From NCBI GenBank assembly GCA_037127315.1, contig JBBBDQ010001154.1, forward strand, positions 548,501 to 612,500: a stretch of DNA of 64,000 bases. Reading direction: 5' to 3'. The notes below the pieces were generated by a model. That model did no database searches, was not told the DNA's origin, and was given only the letters and a program-made list of their open reading frames with translations. Positions 1-9,867 of this stretch are shown piece by piece (within the stretch, counting starts at the first letter, position 1; every line of letters begins with the position of its first letter). This stretch comes from Ascarosepion bandense (taxonomy: Eukaryota; Mollusca; Cephalopoda; Sepiida; Sepiidae). The position numbers and the translations under genes are program-made.

Positions 1-89
1 CATAATGATTATGATTGCTGACGAAACGGGTTTAGTTTTACTCGTTAAAATCACCATACGATCTCGTGAAATTTGAAATTGAAGTTTGA

Positions 90-268
90 TCGCCCGGTTC
101 ACACTCCACCCACGTCTATTGAACAGGTGAAGAGGCTCATCCCTTGTTTCCTGTTTAGGATGTGGTTTCCGGTTTTTCTCTTTTCCAATCTTTTCACTCT
201 TACGTAGCCCCCTGCGCATCAGTGGCGTTTTCGCCTTGCTTGGGGTGATATGATTAAAAAAAAAAAAA
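90..268 (+). mobile_element. LINE-J 3' tail, 5'-truncated
   Basis: Only the 3' untranslated end of the LINE-J family is present. It begins TCGCCCGGTTCACACTCC and ends with the family terminus, where GGGGTGATATGATT is followed by poly-A. The same terminus recurs at 10.6-11.3, 36.3, 37.7, 39.4, 39.9, 52.6 and 58.5 kb, and two of those copies keep reverse-transcriptase coding sequence, which ties the tail to a LINE. A short tail ending in poly-A is what 5'-truncated target-primed insertions leave. No target duplication was identified. Confidence 0.7.
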
Positions 269-271
269 GGA

Positions 272-458
272 CAGTGTAAACCTGATATAAGAGAGTTGTC
301 GGGACTGGATAGACGTTATCTTATATCCGGGTTTATCTTATATACGGGTTTGGTCTATTTCATATACATTACCACAGGCTCTAATTTGGGAGCAGAGAAA
401 ATCTCTCTTATATCCTAGTTTCTCTTATATCAGTGTCTCTTATATCCGGGTTATATTG
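272..458. mobile_element. possible small pogo/Tigger-like MITE
   Basis: About 190 bp with imperfect inverted ends: CAGTGTAAACCTGATATAAG on the left and, read on the minus strand, CAATATAACCCGGATATAAG on the right. The phrase CTTATATCCGGGTT recurs inside. The CAGTG-AACC-GATATAA style of end resembles pogo/Tigger TIRs. TA follows the right end but does not precede the left end, which abuts a LINE poly-A. Superfamily is a guess. Confidence 0.3.
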
Positions 459-647
459 TAATACATCTATTGAATCTGGCTGGATCAGTTTTGATAATTA
501 ATTTTCTATAATTAATATCCACACGATTTTAATTAATAGTCTTTCTCCAAGATCGGCTGCAATGCAAGGCGACAGAGTCAAGTCTACCCTGCTATTTAAA
601 CTATTACTGTAGGAGTGAAGTAAATAAATGTATTCTTGTCGTTTCCA

Positions 648-702
648 AAGGTATTAGTGCAAAATGAACGCAATACCCTCAACAGAATTCGAACTCGACC
701 TG
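648..702 (-). repeat. SINE-A head fragment
   Basis: A degraded piece resembling the minus-strand SINE-A head: a 'ggtattagtgc' stretch, then 'gaattcgaactcg', the B-box part. The rest of the SINE is missing. Confidence 0.35.
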
Positions 703-981
703 CTGATTTAACTTTCTGCACCAACAGCCACGCAAAATTGGGTTTTTATTTCTTTATTTTAACAAGTCTTATAGGAATTTCGGGTTTCTTTTTTTAAAGC
801 TACATAATAACTAAGCTATTTACAAATTTGAAATTTTTCACAAGAGAAATTTCCCCATAAGCATTAAATTATATACAAATTGGATTACTCTTTTTTTAAA
901 AAAGAAAGTATAATTTATTTTTAGTTATATTTTTATTTTTTAATGATGCAAATTTTTGCCATTTCCCGTGTTCATATGGTA
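703..981. other. AT-rich spacer, nothing recognised
   Basis: Low-complexity A/T sequence with T-runs. No open frame or repeat match inside the window was seen. Confidence 0.5.
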
Positions 982-1569
982 CAGTCAACTACCATACGTG
1001 ATACACGCGTTAGGCGATCATGTCTCGAAAGATGCATGACTGACTGCGCAGAAAATTCTCCTGCGGTAGGTTGCTATTGCTTTCTGCGGTAGAGTGGTTG
1101 CCAGCCAAGGCAATCTGTCCTGCCATTTAACTCATAGTTGGAGGGAGAAGAGATAGATTATATTACATTATTATATTAAGTATAATTAGTGGGGGATCAG
1201 TTTATTACTTCATAACAATAGAAAACTGATCCCCCACTTTATGCCTAGTAGAAGTTTTAATTATGGTTTCAACTATTATATTCAGTCAGTCAGTTAAGTG
1301 CCATACGTGATACACGCTTTAGACGATCATGTCTCTTTCGAGACAAGACTGACTGGGTAGAAGATTATCCCGCAGTAGGTTGGCATTGCTTTCTGCGGTA
1401 GAATGGTTGCCAGACAAGGCTATGAAACCCAATCTGTCTTATTATTTAACCCATAACTGGAGGGAAGAGACGGATTAATACCTTTTCAAGGGTATTTGTG
1501 CGTAAGTGAATGCAAGGAATTCAACTGAAATTCGAACTCGGTACCCCGATCTCTTGATATGGTACACCT
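982..1569 (-). mobile_element. SINE-A dimer with hairpin linker
   Basis: Two SINE-A monomers on the minus strand joined by a linker. The right-hand unit (about 1288-1569) keeps the B-box region (GAATTCGAACTCG on the plus strand reading) and a decayed A-box; the left-hand unit (982-1150) has no tRNA-like head. Both carry the SINE body (TTGCTTTCTGCGGTAGA) and the terminal repeat of ACTG/CAGT. The linker holds a perfect 16-bp inverted repeat at 1188-1203 and 1223-1238. The same dimer layout occurs at 5.5, 7.5, 38 and 61 kb, so the linker is part of the element and not a chance insertion. Confidence 0.8.
1188..1238. repeat. hairpin in SINE-A dimer linker
   Basis: AGTGGGGGATCAGTTT at 1188-1203 is the exact reverse complement of AAACTGATCCCCCACT at 1223-1238, with a 19-nt loop. 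Partial copies lie at 5672, 7812, 38143 and 61261. Confidence 0.9.
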
Positions 1570-2298
1570 CTCCATATTTCTATGTACGTTTAGTACAATA
1601 TGAAACTGTTCTGAAATCAGTCTAGAAATTTTAGATTGCGATACAAGAACGGCGGCTATTAGAGAAAAATTCAACCTCAATCTAGCACGGATATAGGAAT
1701 GAAAAAAGTGTGTCTCGGCGGATTAAATAATTGGTTTTTCACTCAGTGGGACATGGAGTGTAACGGATACCCGACGAAAGCCGGGATATGAATCTAGCCG
1801 TTTAGAATTTCGAAAAGTTAATTCTCCTACTTTCTTCGTGTAAGCGTTCTAGTAGCATATTGCAACTGCTGCCACTTTCCCTAGAGTTAATAATTGTATA
1901 GATATCGTTAACATGGTAAGCAATTTAGCAGTCTCTCTCTCTCTCTTTCTGTATCTGTCTGTCTGTCTCCCTCTTTCTCTCTCCAGGTAAAAAACTTATA
2001 TTCCTGCCAAATTGGGCATTACTTTATATGTCTAGGACAAACAGAAATTATACAAATACATTCAAGTTTTGATTCGGTCATCTGGCGTAAGTGTCTAAAA
2101 ACTCCGGTTGTTGCTTAAACTGTAAAGGCCACTTATTCTCTTTTGAATTTATCTGTCTCGAAGTCGAAAACTCTTGGTCTAAAAGTTAAAAGGAACATTT
2201 TTAGCACGCATTAAATGTTGAAGATAAAAAATGAGTCAAAATTGAGAAAAAAGGCAGTTTCTCCACTAATATGCACGCTGTCTCTCATATATATATTC
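1570..2298. other. spacer with a CT-rich stretch
   Basis: No coding or repeat family recognised. A CT-rich simple-sequence stretch (CTCTCTCT, CTGTCTGTCTGTCT) lies at about 1931-1985. Confidence 0.5.
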
Positions 2299-2998
2299 CA
2301 TTTTTAAACGAGTTATTTCGCTACCCAGGTTTCTACCATGAGTGGTGTCTTCAGGCGATTTTTAATAATTAATTTTAACTTTTACCATTTTTCTTTTTAA
2401 GAACGCTCTTGTAACGGTGTTTTATTTGAACGTTCACGTGGCAGGGAATTTATGAACGCGCATTGTTTAAATTAAAACGGTTTATGACGTTTTCATCCAT
2501 GGTTATATGAACCTAACAGGTATTTTTTAGTGTGGATGCATTAGTCATAATTTCTGTTCTTTCATTTAACACTTCGTCTTTATTTGGGCATGTCATAATT
2601 TCCAATTTTTCTTTTTGGCACAGTCTACATATTTGTCCAACGTTGTAAGGCTTGGTTGTTTTTACAATGCTCCACATTATGTGTGGATCTTTTTCATATT
2701 TTGATTTCAATTGCCAGATGTGGTTAGCCAATTTTGTATTGTTTTTGAATTTTTCTGTTTTAAATATAGATCTGTGGTTGAACCACCTGGTCTTAAAGGT
2801 GTATATATATTTGGTTGAGCTCAAATATATTTTGTTTTGGCCATCTGGGTCATGTACCTCTGCCTTGTAAATTATTATTAAAGACGAACTGTTAAATGAA
2901 AGAACAGAAACATGACCCAGATGGCCAAAACAAAATATATAAAAGACACCACTCATTGTAGAAACCAGGGTAGCGAAATAACTAGTTTAAAAATGGAA
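2299..2998 (-). pseudogene. PLE GIY-YIG C-terminal fragment with inverted patchwork
   Basis: The minus-strand frame from about 2880 to 2513 encodes the C-terminal part of the GIY-YIG endonuclease found in Penelope-like retroelements. Visible family features are the 'FNHRSIFKTEKFKNNTKLAN' block, a W-S-I motif, a C-x2-C pair (ICRLCQKEKL) and an N-E-R-T-E-I block. The RT and the catalytic front of the nuclease are absent. The 2878-2998 stretch is built of three inverted copies of pieces of the same fragment in scrambled order: 2878-2910 from about 2547-2580, 2911-2938 from 2827-2854 (perfect, 28 bp), and 2942-2998 from 2299-2356. The locus is dead. The 147-residue open frame over it includes this patchwork. 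Confidence 0.65.
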
Positions 2999-3054
2999 AA
3001 TATTCAAAAGTTCTACAATATAATTGTATCGAACACTTTTTAATACAAATGTGT

Positions 3055-3152
3055 ACTGGTCTAACCCTATTAAGACCAAAACCTAAGTATTAAACAATAT
3101 ATATATATATATTGTTTAATATTTAGTTTTTGGTCCTAATAGGGTTAGATCA

Positions 3153-3184
<32 letters not shown>
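3055..3184. repeat. large palindrome with (TA)n centre, then (TA)n
   Basis: The arm starting ACTGGTCTAACCCTATTAAG at 3055 is repeated inverted, ending at 3154, with a few mismatches over about 46 bp. The arms are fused through an alternating TA core. A second (TA)n run follows to 3184. Confidence 0.85.
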
Positions 3185-3187
<3 letters not shown>

Positions 3188-4125
3188 TTATTTTTCTGAT
3201 AGAGTGTATCTGGAAAGGAACAAAATTAATAAAATGACAAAAAATGTCACATTTATCAAAAGAGAAAATAATTTACTCAGAAGAAAAATTCTCCAGAGTG
3301 GCCCTATCGAAACTATAAATCTACGGCCCTGAATCTTATCTTTCCTGAAAGAATTACTACTTTCCCAAACCAATATATACAAAAATGTTAAAAAATCAAA
3401 AGAAAATGGTTAATGCCATTACCTCATACTTTTTTCCACCTCAAACCATAACAATCTGATCACAATTTAAACAATATTTACTTTTAAAAAATCTTAAATA
3501 TATCACTCGCTTACTTTTGTTTTACTATATTTTGAGTTATAGCACTTTGTGTCTTCCATATGTTTAGACAGACCTTTCAAATATATTATGAATATAAATG
3601 AACCTTCTCAAATTTAAAAGCCTTGATAAACCAATGACACCCTTGATAAAGTCCTTCAGAGGACGAAACGTGGTAGCTAAGAATAGTTTTTCCCTTGTCT
3701 TTTATATATATGTATGTATGTATATTGAGTTGGAACAAAAGTCTGTAGAATTTTCCAATATGTCGCATCTGAACATGTGATTTCGTTTCGCACATAATGG
3801 TATTTATGACATATATACAAACATTCTGAAAGGTGACATTTTAAGATACCTTTCTATCTGATTCGTGTGAATTGGAAATGCTTTTGCTTTAAATGTGAAA
3901 ATGGAAAAAAATGCGATGCATTTTCGTCATTGAATACTTTTTTATTTACAGAAAGAAAAAATTGTACTAACTGCAAAAAAACTTACGTTTTGTTTATGGA
4001 GATGGTGCCATAGCTGTTTTGTAAGTGGTACAACAGTTTCAGAAGTAGAAATCCTAATCTGGAAATCCAAGAATGTTCCAGCAGGCTTGCGGTGCTTAAT
4101 TATGACCAAAACGAAACGCTGATTA
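3185..4125. other. unassigned spacer with one hammerhead-core-like site
   Basis: No gene recognised. At 3652-3683 there is CTTGATAAAG, then GTCC-ttcaga-GGAC (a 4-bp stem with 6-nt loop), then GAAACGTG. This resembles the core of the hammerhead motifs carried by Penelope-like elements, but CUGAUGA is altered and no good helix I is visible. A degenerate relic is the most I would claim. Confidence 0.35.
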
Positions 4126-4133
4126 AAAATTAT

Positions 4134-4760
4134 GGCGGACCTGAAGGAGGCTACCATCACCTTTAAATTTATTGTTTTTAATTTTTTTTTCTTTTTTTTT
4201 TACTTTTTTCAGTGCAATCTTATCGATTACACCCTAAACTTTCCGATTGACAAAAAAAAAAAAAAAAATGAAAAAAAAATTTGTAAAAATTTCAATATTT
4301 AAACATATCTTTTTTTTTTGGGGGGGGGGCTCAGTTTTTCATACAACGTTATAGTAAATCGATCCTCTGCAATTAAGCTTTCTTGCTTGCGCATATTCAA
4401 CAACTGAATCCTTTGCGAAAGTTTTGAATAAAGCCATTCTTAGAGTTTCCGAGGAAGATGCCATCGTAAGAACTGAAGAAAACTTGAAAAAGCCAAATTA
4501 AAAGCAACAACTCGTCCCCAAAAAAACAAAACAAAGCAACCCCAATGTGAGTGGTTCCAAAATGGAGGATCGATTTACTATAACGTTGTATGAGAAACTA
4601 AGCCCCCAGTTAAATTGTTTAAATATTGAAATTTTTTAATTTTTTTTCGATAATAGGAAGCTTTATGGAATAACCGATAAGACTGCGCTTAAAAACGTAA
4701 AAAAAAATATATTGAAAAACAACAAATTTAAAGGTGGTGGTAGTCTCTTTCAGGTCCTCC
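4134..4760. mobile_element. MITE-2 copy 1, with internal reading frame
   Basis: A foldback DNA element with about 200-bp inverted arms. The left arm starts GGCGGACCTGAAGGAG and the right arm ends CTCTTTCAGGTCCTCC. Flanking 8-mers AAAATTAT (4126-4133) and AAAATGAT (4761-4768) differ at one base and look like an 8-bp target duplication. Between the arms, plus-strand 4374-4501 reads A-Y-S-T-T-E-S-F-A-K, then a V-S-E-E-D-A-I-V-R-T block, and stops after 'LKKPN'. The same frame, longer, exists in copy 2 at 44.7-45.3 kb. An 8-bp duplication fits hAT, P or Merlin; superfamily not decided. Confidence 0.75.
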
Positions 4761-4768
4761 AAAATGAT

Positions 4769-5091
4769 CCATGCTACACGACACAGGACATTGTAGAGAA
4801 AAACGATATATCTCATATAGGCGTTGTAAGGTATTTCATAACACTCGGATATGTGAATCTCTACGAACCATTTTAAAACACTGACATTCTTTTAAACGCA
4901 ACCCTTCTTTAAAAGGATAAAGAAACGGTTACAGGAGATGATAAATAGATTATTTCTAACAATATGAAGCGGGAATGATCCAAGGGGGGAAAAAAAGATG
5001 AAGTGTTATGGTAGAAATGGAAAGTCATTGTATATTGCAAGATCGTTCTTGCAAAATCAGACATTGAATTCAGAGAAGTACTGTCTTCTAT
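4769..5091. other. spacer, nothing recognised
   Basis: No repeat family member or coding frame supported. Confidence 0.5.
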
Positions 5092-5402
5092 GTGCGTTGT
5101 GGAACAGTGGATATCGACTCTGAACGACAAATCAGGGTGCTGAGTTCGAATTTCAATTGATTTCCTTGCATTCACTTACGCGCAAATACCTTTAGGAAAG
5201 GTATTAATTAATCCATCTCTTCCCTCCAGTTGTGGGTTAAATAATAAGACAGATTGGGTTCTATAGCCTTGGCTGGCAACCAGTCTACCGCGGAAAGCAA
5301 TGGCAACCTACTGCGGGGTAATCTTCTCCCCAGTCAGTCATGTCTCTTTTGAGACATGATCGCCCAAAGCGTGTATCACGTATGGCACTTAACTGACTGA
5401 CT
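5092..5402 (+). mobile_element. SINE-A monomer, near full length
   Basis: Complete layout of the family: A-box-like GTGGAACAGTGGATATCG, B-box-like GAGTTCGAATTTC, body with AGATTGGGTTCTATAGCC and AAAGCAATGGCAACCTAC, a 3' stem-loop (CATGTCTC-tttt-GAGACATG) and an end of repeated ACTG. The tRNA-like head points to RNA polymerase III transcription and LINE-dependent mobility; that is family knowledge, not seen here. Confidence 0.85.
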
Positions 5403-5476
5403 GTCCTCTAATTGTCAGCAGTTGGTGGACAAAATCCAAAATTAACCAATCGGAAGCTCCTTGTGTTCCATTTGAA

Positions 5477-5937
5477 AGACAGATTGGGTTCTATAGCCTT
5501 GGCTGGCAACCAGTCTACCGCAGAAAGCAATGGCAACCTACCGCGGGGTAATTTTCTGCCCAGTCAGTCTCTTTCGAGACATGATCGCCCAAAGCGTGTA
5601 TCACGTATGGTACTTAACTGACTGACTGAATATAATAGTTGGAAACATAATTAAAACTTCTACTGGACATAAAGTGGGGTATCGGTTTTCTATTGTTATG
5701 AAGTAATAAACTGATTCAACACTAATTACTATTTAATAATATACTACATCTCTTTTCCTTCTAGCTATGAGTCAAACAACTGGACAGATTGGGTTCTATA
5801 GCCTTGGCTGGCAACCAGTCTACCGCTGAAAGCAATAGCAAGTTACTGCGGGATTATCTTCTGCCCAGTCTATCATCTCTTTCGAGACGTGATCACCCAA
5901 GCGTGTATCACGTACGGCACTAAACCGACTAAATGAC
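5477..5937 (+). mobile_element. SINE-A headless dimer with linker
   Basis: Two SINE-A bodies without tRNA heads (5477-5628 and 5751-5937) joined by the hairpin linker (5629-5750), whose stem here has decayed (AGTGGGGTATCGGTTT against AAACTGATTCAACACT). With the monomer just upstream this makes three SINE-A bodies in a row. Confidence 0.8.
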
Positions 5938-5974
5938 TCTTAAAAAATCACCATATGTGATCAACCTTAATGGC

Positions 5975-7290
5975 ACCTGTCGTAGATAAAGACATTTCTT
6001 ATTCTTCTTCCATGCGTCATGTCCTTTCAGGACGTAGGCGATCATGGCCTTCCACGTCTCCCTATCCCTGGTGGCTCTTAGCACGTTTTCTCCCGTTACT
6101 CCACCCAAACCCGCTCTGCTATCCAGTTGCTCAGCCCCGTCAAGTATGTTACACGTTGCTTTCCCCTGTCTCTCTTTCTCTCTATATGACCTGTGAGTAT
6201 CAGGATTCTCCAAGCCTTCCTCCCTCATTACCTGTCCCAGGAACTTTAGCTCTCTCTTCTTGATGCTCAGTATTAATTTCCTTTTTTTTCAAGCCTTTCT
6301 AAAACTTCATCATTGCTCACATTCACGGTCCTTGATTTCCGTAGCATCCTTCTGCAGAACCACATTTCAGTTGCTTCAAGTTTTTCCTTCATCTTTGATG
6401 AAATTGTCCAGCATTCACTGCCATATTCAAGAACTGACATCACATAGCAACCCAGTACTCTCTTCTTTGTTTCTAGTGAAATTTTCCTGTATCTTAATAC
6501 TCTACTCAACTTCCGGAATGCGCCCTTCGCCATGCCAATTCACCTTCGGATCTCAGTGTCGCACTTTCTGTTTTCTATTAAAACACTTTCTGGTATTTAA
6601 TTTTATTTTTTTTATACCTGCTTGATTTTAGTCATTTTGGGCTCCTCTTTTTCCTAATGACCATGCATTCGGTTTTTTTTTTTTTTGTAGTTAATTTGTA
6701 ATCCTTTTTTTCCTCTTCCTTCAGCTATCTTCTGTAGGAGGTCTTGTAGTTTCCTTTACGTGTTTGTTACCAGCACTGTATCATCTGTGTATCTTATGTT
6801 GTTCAGACTGTGACGCCGATGACGAATCTTGGCATAACTTCTAGGATCCTCAGAATAGTCTCGCTGTACAAGATGAATAGATCCGGTGAGAAGACACATC
6901 CTTGTCTTACGTCCCTTTTTATCTTTGTATATCTGCTGAATTCTTTTCCTGTCCGTATGCCGGCGGTTTGCTGCCAGTAGAGGTTCTTGATAACTCTAAT
7001 ATCTTTTCCAAATACGTCGACGTTGCTGAGCATTTCCATCAGTTCTTTGTGGCGTACTTTCTCGAATGCCTTTGCATAGTCTATAAAACAAGCTACACGT
7101 TCTTTTTTCATTTGTATTGCCCTTTCTGATAGCATCCTAAGCATAAATATAGCGTTCGTTGTTCCAGTGTTCTTGACGAAAACGCGCTGTTCTTGTCTTA
7201 CCTTTGATCTGATTGTGCTTCTCGCTCTATTCATCAGGATTCGGATGATGAGTTTTGTTATGTGGCTCATTAAACTGATTGTTCGATTGT
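5975..7290 (-). pseudogene. LINE-E reverse transcriptase, 3' part
   Basis: Minus-strand remnant of a non-LTR retrotransposon. In coding order: RT motif A (FIDYAKAFEKV, D and F kept) and motif B (RQGCVFSPDLF) in 7270-6803; the catalytic box as Y-T-D-D at 6791-6780 in a shifted frame; then the C-terminal block S-E-C-W-T-I-S-S-K-M and E-M-W-F-C-R-R-M-L-R in 6533-6273; then the end of the protein in 6228-5975. Frames change at least three times, so it is dead. The endonuclease and 5' half are absent. The style is that of 'endonuclease-reverse transcriptase' LINEs (RTE-like); the clade is not settled. Confidence 0.85.
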
Positions 7291-7452
7291 CTTTGTATTC
7301 ATTTGCAGATATTTATCCAAACAATAAAAACGAAAATAACACAGAAACGCTGAGAGAAGAGTTAGAAAAGCGTAAATGAAGATTTTTATTTGATACAAAG
7401 ATAACATGCAAAGAAAGTGCAAGTATTTGTAACATACCTTCTATTTATTTTC
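7291..7452. other. short spacer
   Basis: A-rich stretch next to the 5' break of LINE-E; nothing recognised. Confidence 0.4.
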
Positions 7453-8080
7453 TCTGGTGCAGTGGATATCGGCTTGGAACGAGAAATCGGAAAGCCGAGT
7501 TCGAATTCCAATTCAATTTCTTGCATTCACTTACGCATGAATACAGAAGAGACAGATTAATACTTTTCCCAAGTATTAATCTGTCTCTTCCCTCTAGTTA
7601 TGGGTTAAATAACGGGACAGATTGGGTTCTATAGCCTTGGCTGGCAACCAATCTACCACAGAAAGCAATGGCAACCTACTGCGGGAAAATCTTCTGCCCA
7701 GTCATGTCTCTTTCGGGAAATGATCGCCCAACGTGTGTATCACGTATGACACTTAACTGATTGGCTGAATATAACGGTTGGAAGCATAATTAAAATTTCT
7801 ACTGGGTATAAAGTGAGGGATCGGTTTTCTATTGTTATAAAACAATCAACTGATCCCCCACTAATTACTACGTAATAATATAATACATCTTTCTCCCTCC
7901 AGCTATGAGTTAAATGGCTGGACAGATTGGGTTCTATAGCCTTGGCTGGCAAACCAGTCTAACACAGAAGTAATGGCAAACTACTGCGGGATAATCTTCT
8001 GCTCAGTCAGTCATGTCTCGAAAGAGACATGATCAAACAAGCGTGTATCACCCAAGCTTGTATCTTAATTGACTGACTGA
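7453..8080 (+). mobile_element. SINE-A dimer with hairpin linker
   Basis: The first unit has the full tRNA-like head (CTGGTGCAGTGGATATCGG, then GAGTTCGAATTCC) and body. The linker stem is at 7812-7827 and about 7848-7862. The second, headless unit runs to the ACTG end at 8080. A 22-base stretch around 'acagattaatacttttcccaag' is followed by its own near-inverse at 7550-7590, a local foldback inside the first unit. Confidence 0.85.
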
Positions 8081-8340
8081 AAATAAAAAGCTTGTGTATA
8101 CTACAATAGGCTGTCTTTACAAATTTAGCACGCCAGAAAAACGGTGTTGTTTTTCTTACCAACTGACAGAGAAGCATATCCTCTTCACGGTGTCTACCCT
8201 AAACGATACTCTCTGTACCGAGTAGGCGTCACACTCACTGGGGGTTAAAGATCATATGACCGGCAAAACGCAATGATTAGAGAAGAGGAAAGCAAGTTAA
8301 CCCAACATTATTTTTATCTGATGAGAAATCAATATAACTG

Positions 8341-8408
8341 AGATAGAGTTTATGTATAATGGCTAGCGAGCTTGTCTCGCTAGATCAATTATGACTGAGT
8401 AGTGAGTT
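8341..8408 (+). mobile_element. SINE-B 5' half (interrupted)
   Basis: Head of a SINE-B: an A-box-like ATAATGGCTAGCGAGCTTG, then TAGTGAGTT. It stops abruptly at 8408, exactly where a SINE-A begins, and resumes at 9375 with GAGTTCGATCC. The flanking AGTGAGTT (8401-8408 and 9375-9382) is a perfect 8-bp duplication. Confidence 0.75.
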
Positions 8409-9374
8409 ATTGTGGTACAGTGAATATCGACTCGGAACAAGAAATTGGGGAGCCGAGTTCGAATTCCGGTTAAATTCATTGCATTCACTTACGCGCAAAT
8501 ACCCTTGGGAAAGGTATTAATCTGTCTCTTCCCTCCAGTTATGGGTTAAATAACAGGACAGATTGGGTTCTATAGCCTTGGTCGGCAACCAGTCTACCGC
8601 AGAAAGCAATGGCAACCTACTGCAGGATAATGTTCTTCCCAGTCAGTCATGTCTCGAGAGAGACATGATCGCCCAAGCGTGTTTCACGTATGGCACTAAA
8701 CTGACTGAGTTAGTTAAAAAGAGCAACCCAAAATGCCAAATACAGGTGGGGAATCAAGCAGGTACAAAACTTTAAATACCTAGGAAGTGTTTAAACAGGA
8801 GATGGAAAGTGCGACACAGAGATCCGAAGGTGAATTGGCCTGGCGAAGGACGTGTTCCAGAAGCTGAGTAAAATACTAACACACAGGAAAATTTCACTAG
8901 AAACAAAGAAGAGAGAGCTAGATTGCGATGTGATGTCAGTTCTCCAATATGTCAGTGAATGTTGGATAATTTCATCAAAGATGAGGAAAAAACTTGAAGC
9001 AGCGGAAATGTGGTTCTACAGAAAGATGCTGCGAATATCATGGACCGAGAATGTGAGCAATGATGAGGTTTTGGAAAGAACTGCAACGAAAAGGAAATTA
9101 ATAGTGAACATCAGGAAGAGACAACTGAAGTTCCTGGGACATGCAATGAGGAAGAAGGGCATGGTAAACCTGATACTGACAGGCCAGGTAGAGGGAAAAA
9201 GAGACAGAGGAAAGCAACAGATAGCGTATTTGAAGGGCCTGACCAGGTGGATGACGGAACGGGGGTTGCGTTGTGTAACAGGAGAAAACGTACTAATAGC
9301 CACCAGGGATAGGGAGACCTGAAAAGCCATGATCGCCCATATCCTTAAAGGAAAGGGCACATAAAAGAAGAAGA
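8409..9374 (+). mobile_element. SINE-A + LINE-E 3' composite insertion
   Basis: One insertion made of a full SINE-A (8409-8709, with A-box TTGTGGTACAGTG, B-box and ACTG end) directly followed by the last ~665 bp of a LINE-E in the same orientation, ending in an AAG-rich tail at 9366-9374. The LINE part (8852-9322) keeps the C-terminal block S-E-C-W-I-I-S-S-K-M, E-M-W-F-Y-R-K-M-L-R and the F-L-G-H-A-M-R motif in one open frame. The whole is bounded by AGTGAGTT on both sides and lies inside a SINE-B. Either a SINE-LINE chimeric RNA was inserted in one event, or a LINE entered first and a SINE-A later landed exactly at its 5' edge. Confidence 0.75.
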
Positions 9375-9450
9375 AGTGAGTTCGATCCCTATTGGTTGTG
9401 CTATACTTGAGGCCGTGTCTAATATCTAAGCTGCGCTTAGTAAATTGCTA
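9375..9450 (+). mobile_element. SINE-B 3' half
   Basis: Continuation of the SINE-B interrupted at 8408: B-box GAGTTCGATCC, then CTATACTTGAGGCCGTG and the family end CTAAGCTGCGCTTAG. Confidence 0.75.
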
Positions 9451-9867
9451 GATCTTCTGTATTTATGATCAGATTCAAATTGGTAGAAAAAATGAAATAT
9501 TGGAAATTAACAACATATCACGTTTGGCTCATTCAAATTATCAACGTAAATGTTAAAAATCTGGTATTTAACATGTCAATTCTTATTTTATTCAGTCGAT
9601 TAATACCTAATAATAATAATACCTAATTAATAGATGAACGATAATAATGACACCACTACAAATGACCAGATCACATCATAAGATTGTAGTTATTAAATTA
9701 TGTTTTTAAAGGTTGATAAAAAATGGTGTGCACATGTCTAAATTAGATTTTATTATAATAATTTGTCATAAATTTTAACCGGATAAATTTATATTAACAA
9801 ATAGAGGTAAAACAATCCTACGTTTTTGTTAATATTACTAAATAAGTAAATAAATAAAAGGTTACGT
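9451..9867. other. AT-rich spacer
   Basis: Rich in AATAATAAT and TAATACC; no coding or family match seen. Confidence 0.5.

Noticed and set aside
5412..5621. Small protein frame (also 8563-8775)
   Set aside because: They lie over SINE-A bodies and recur with each SINE copy.
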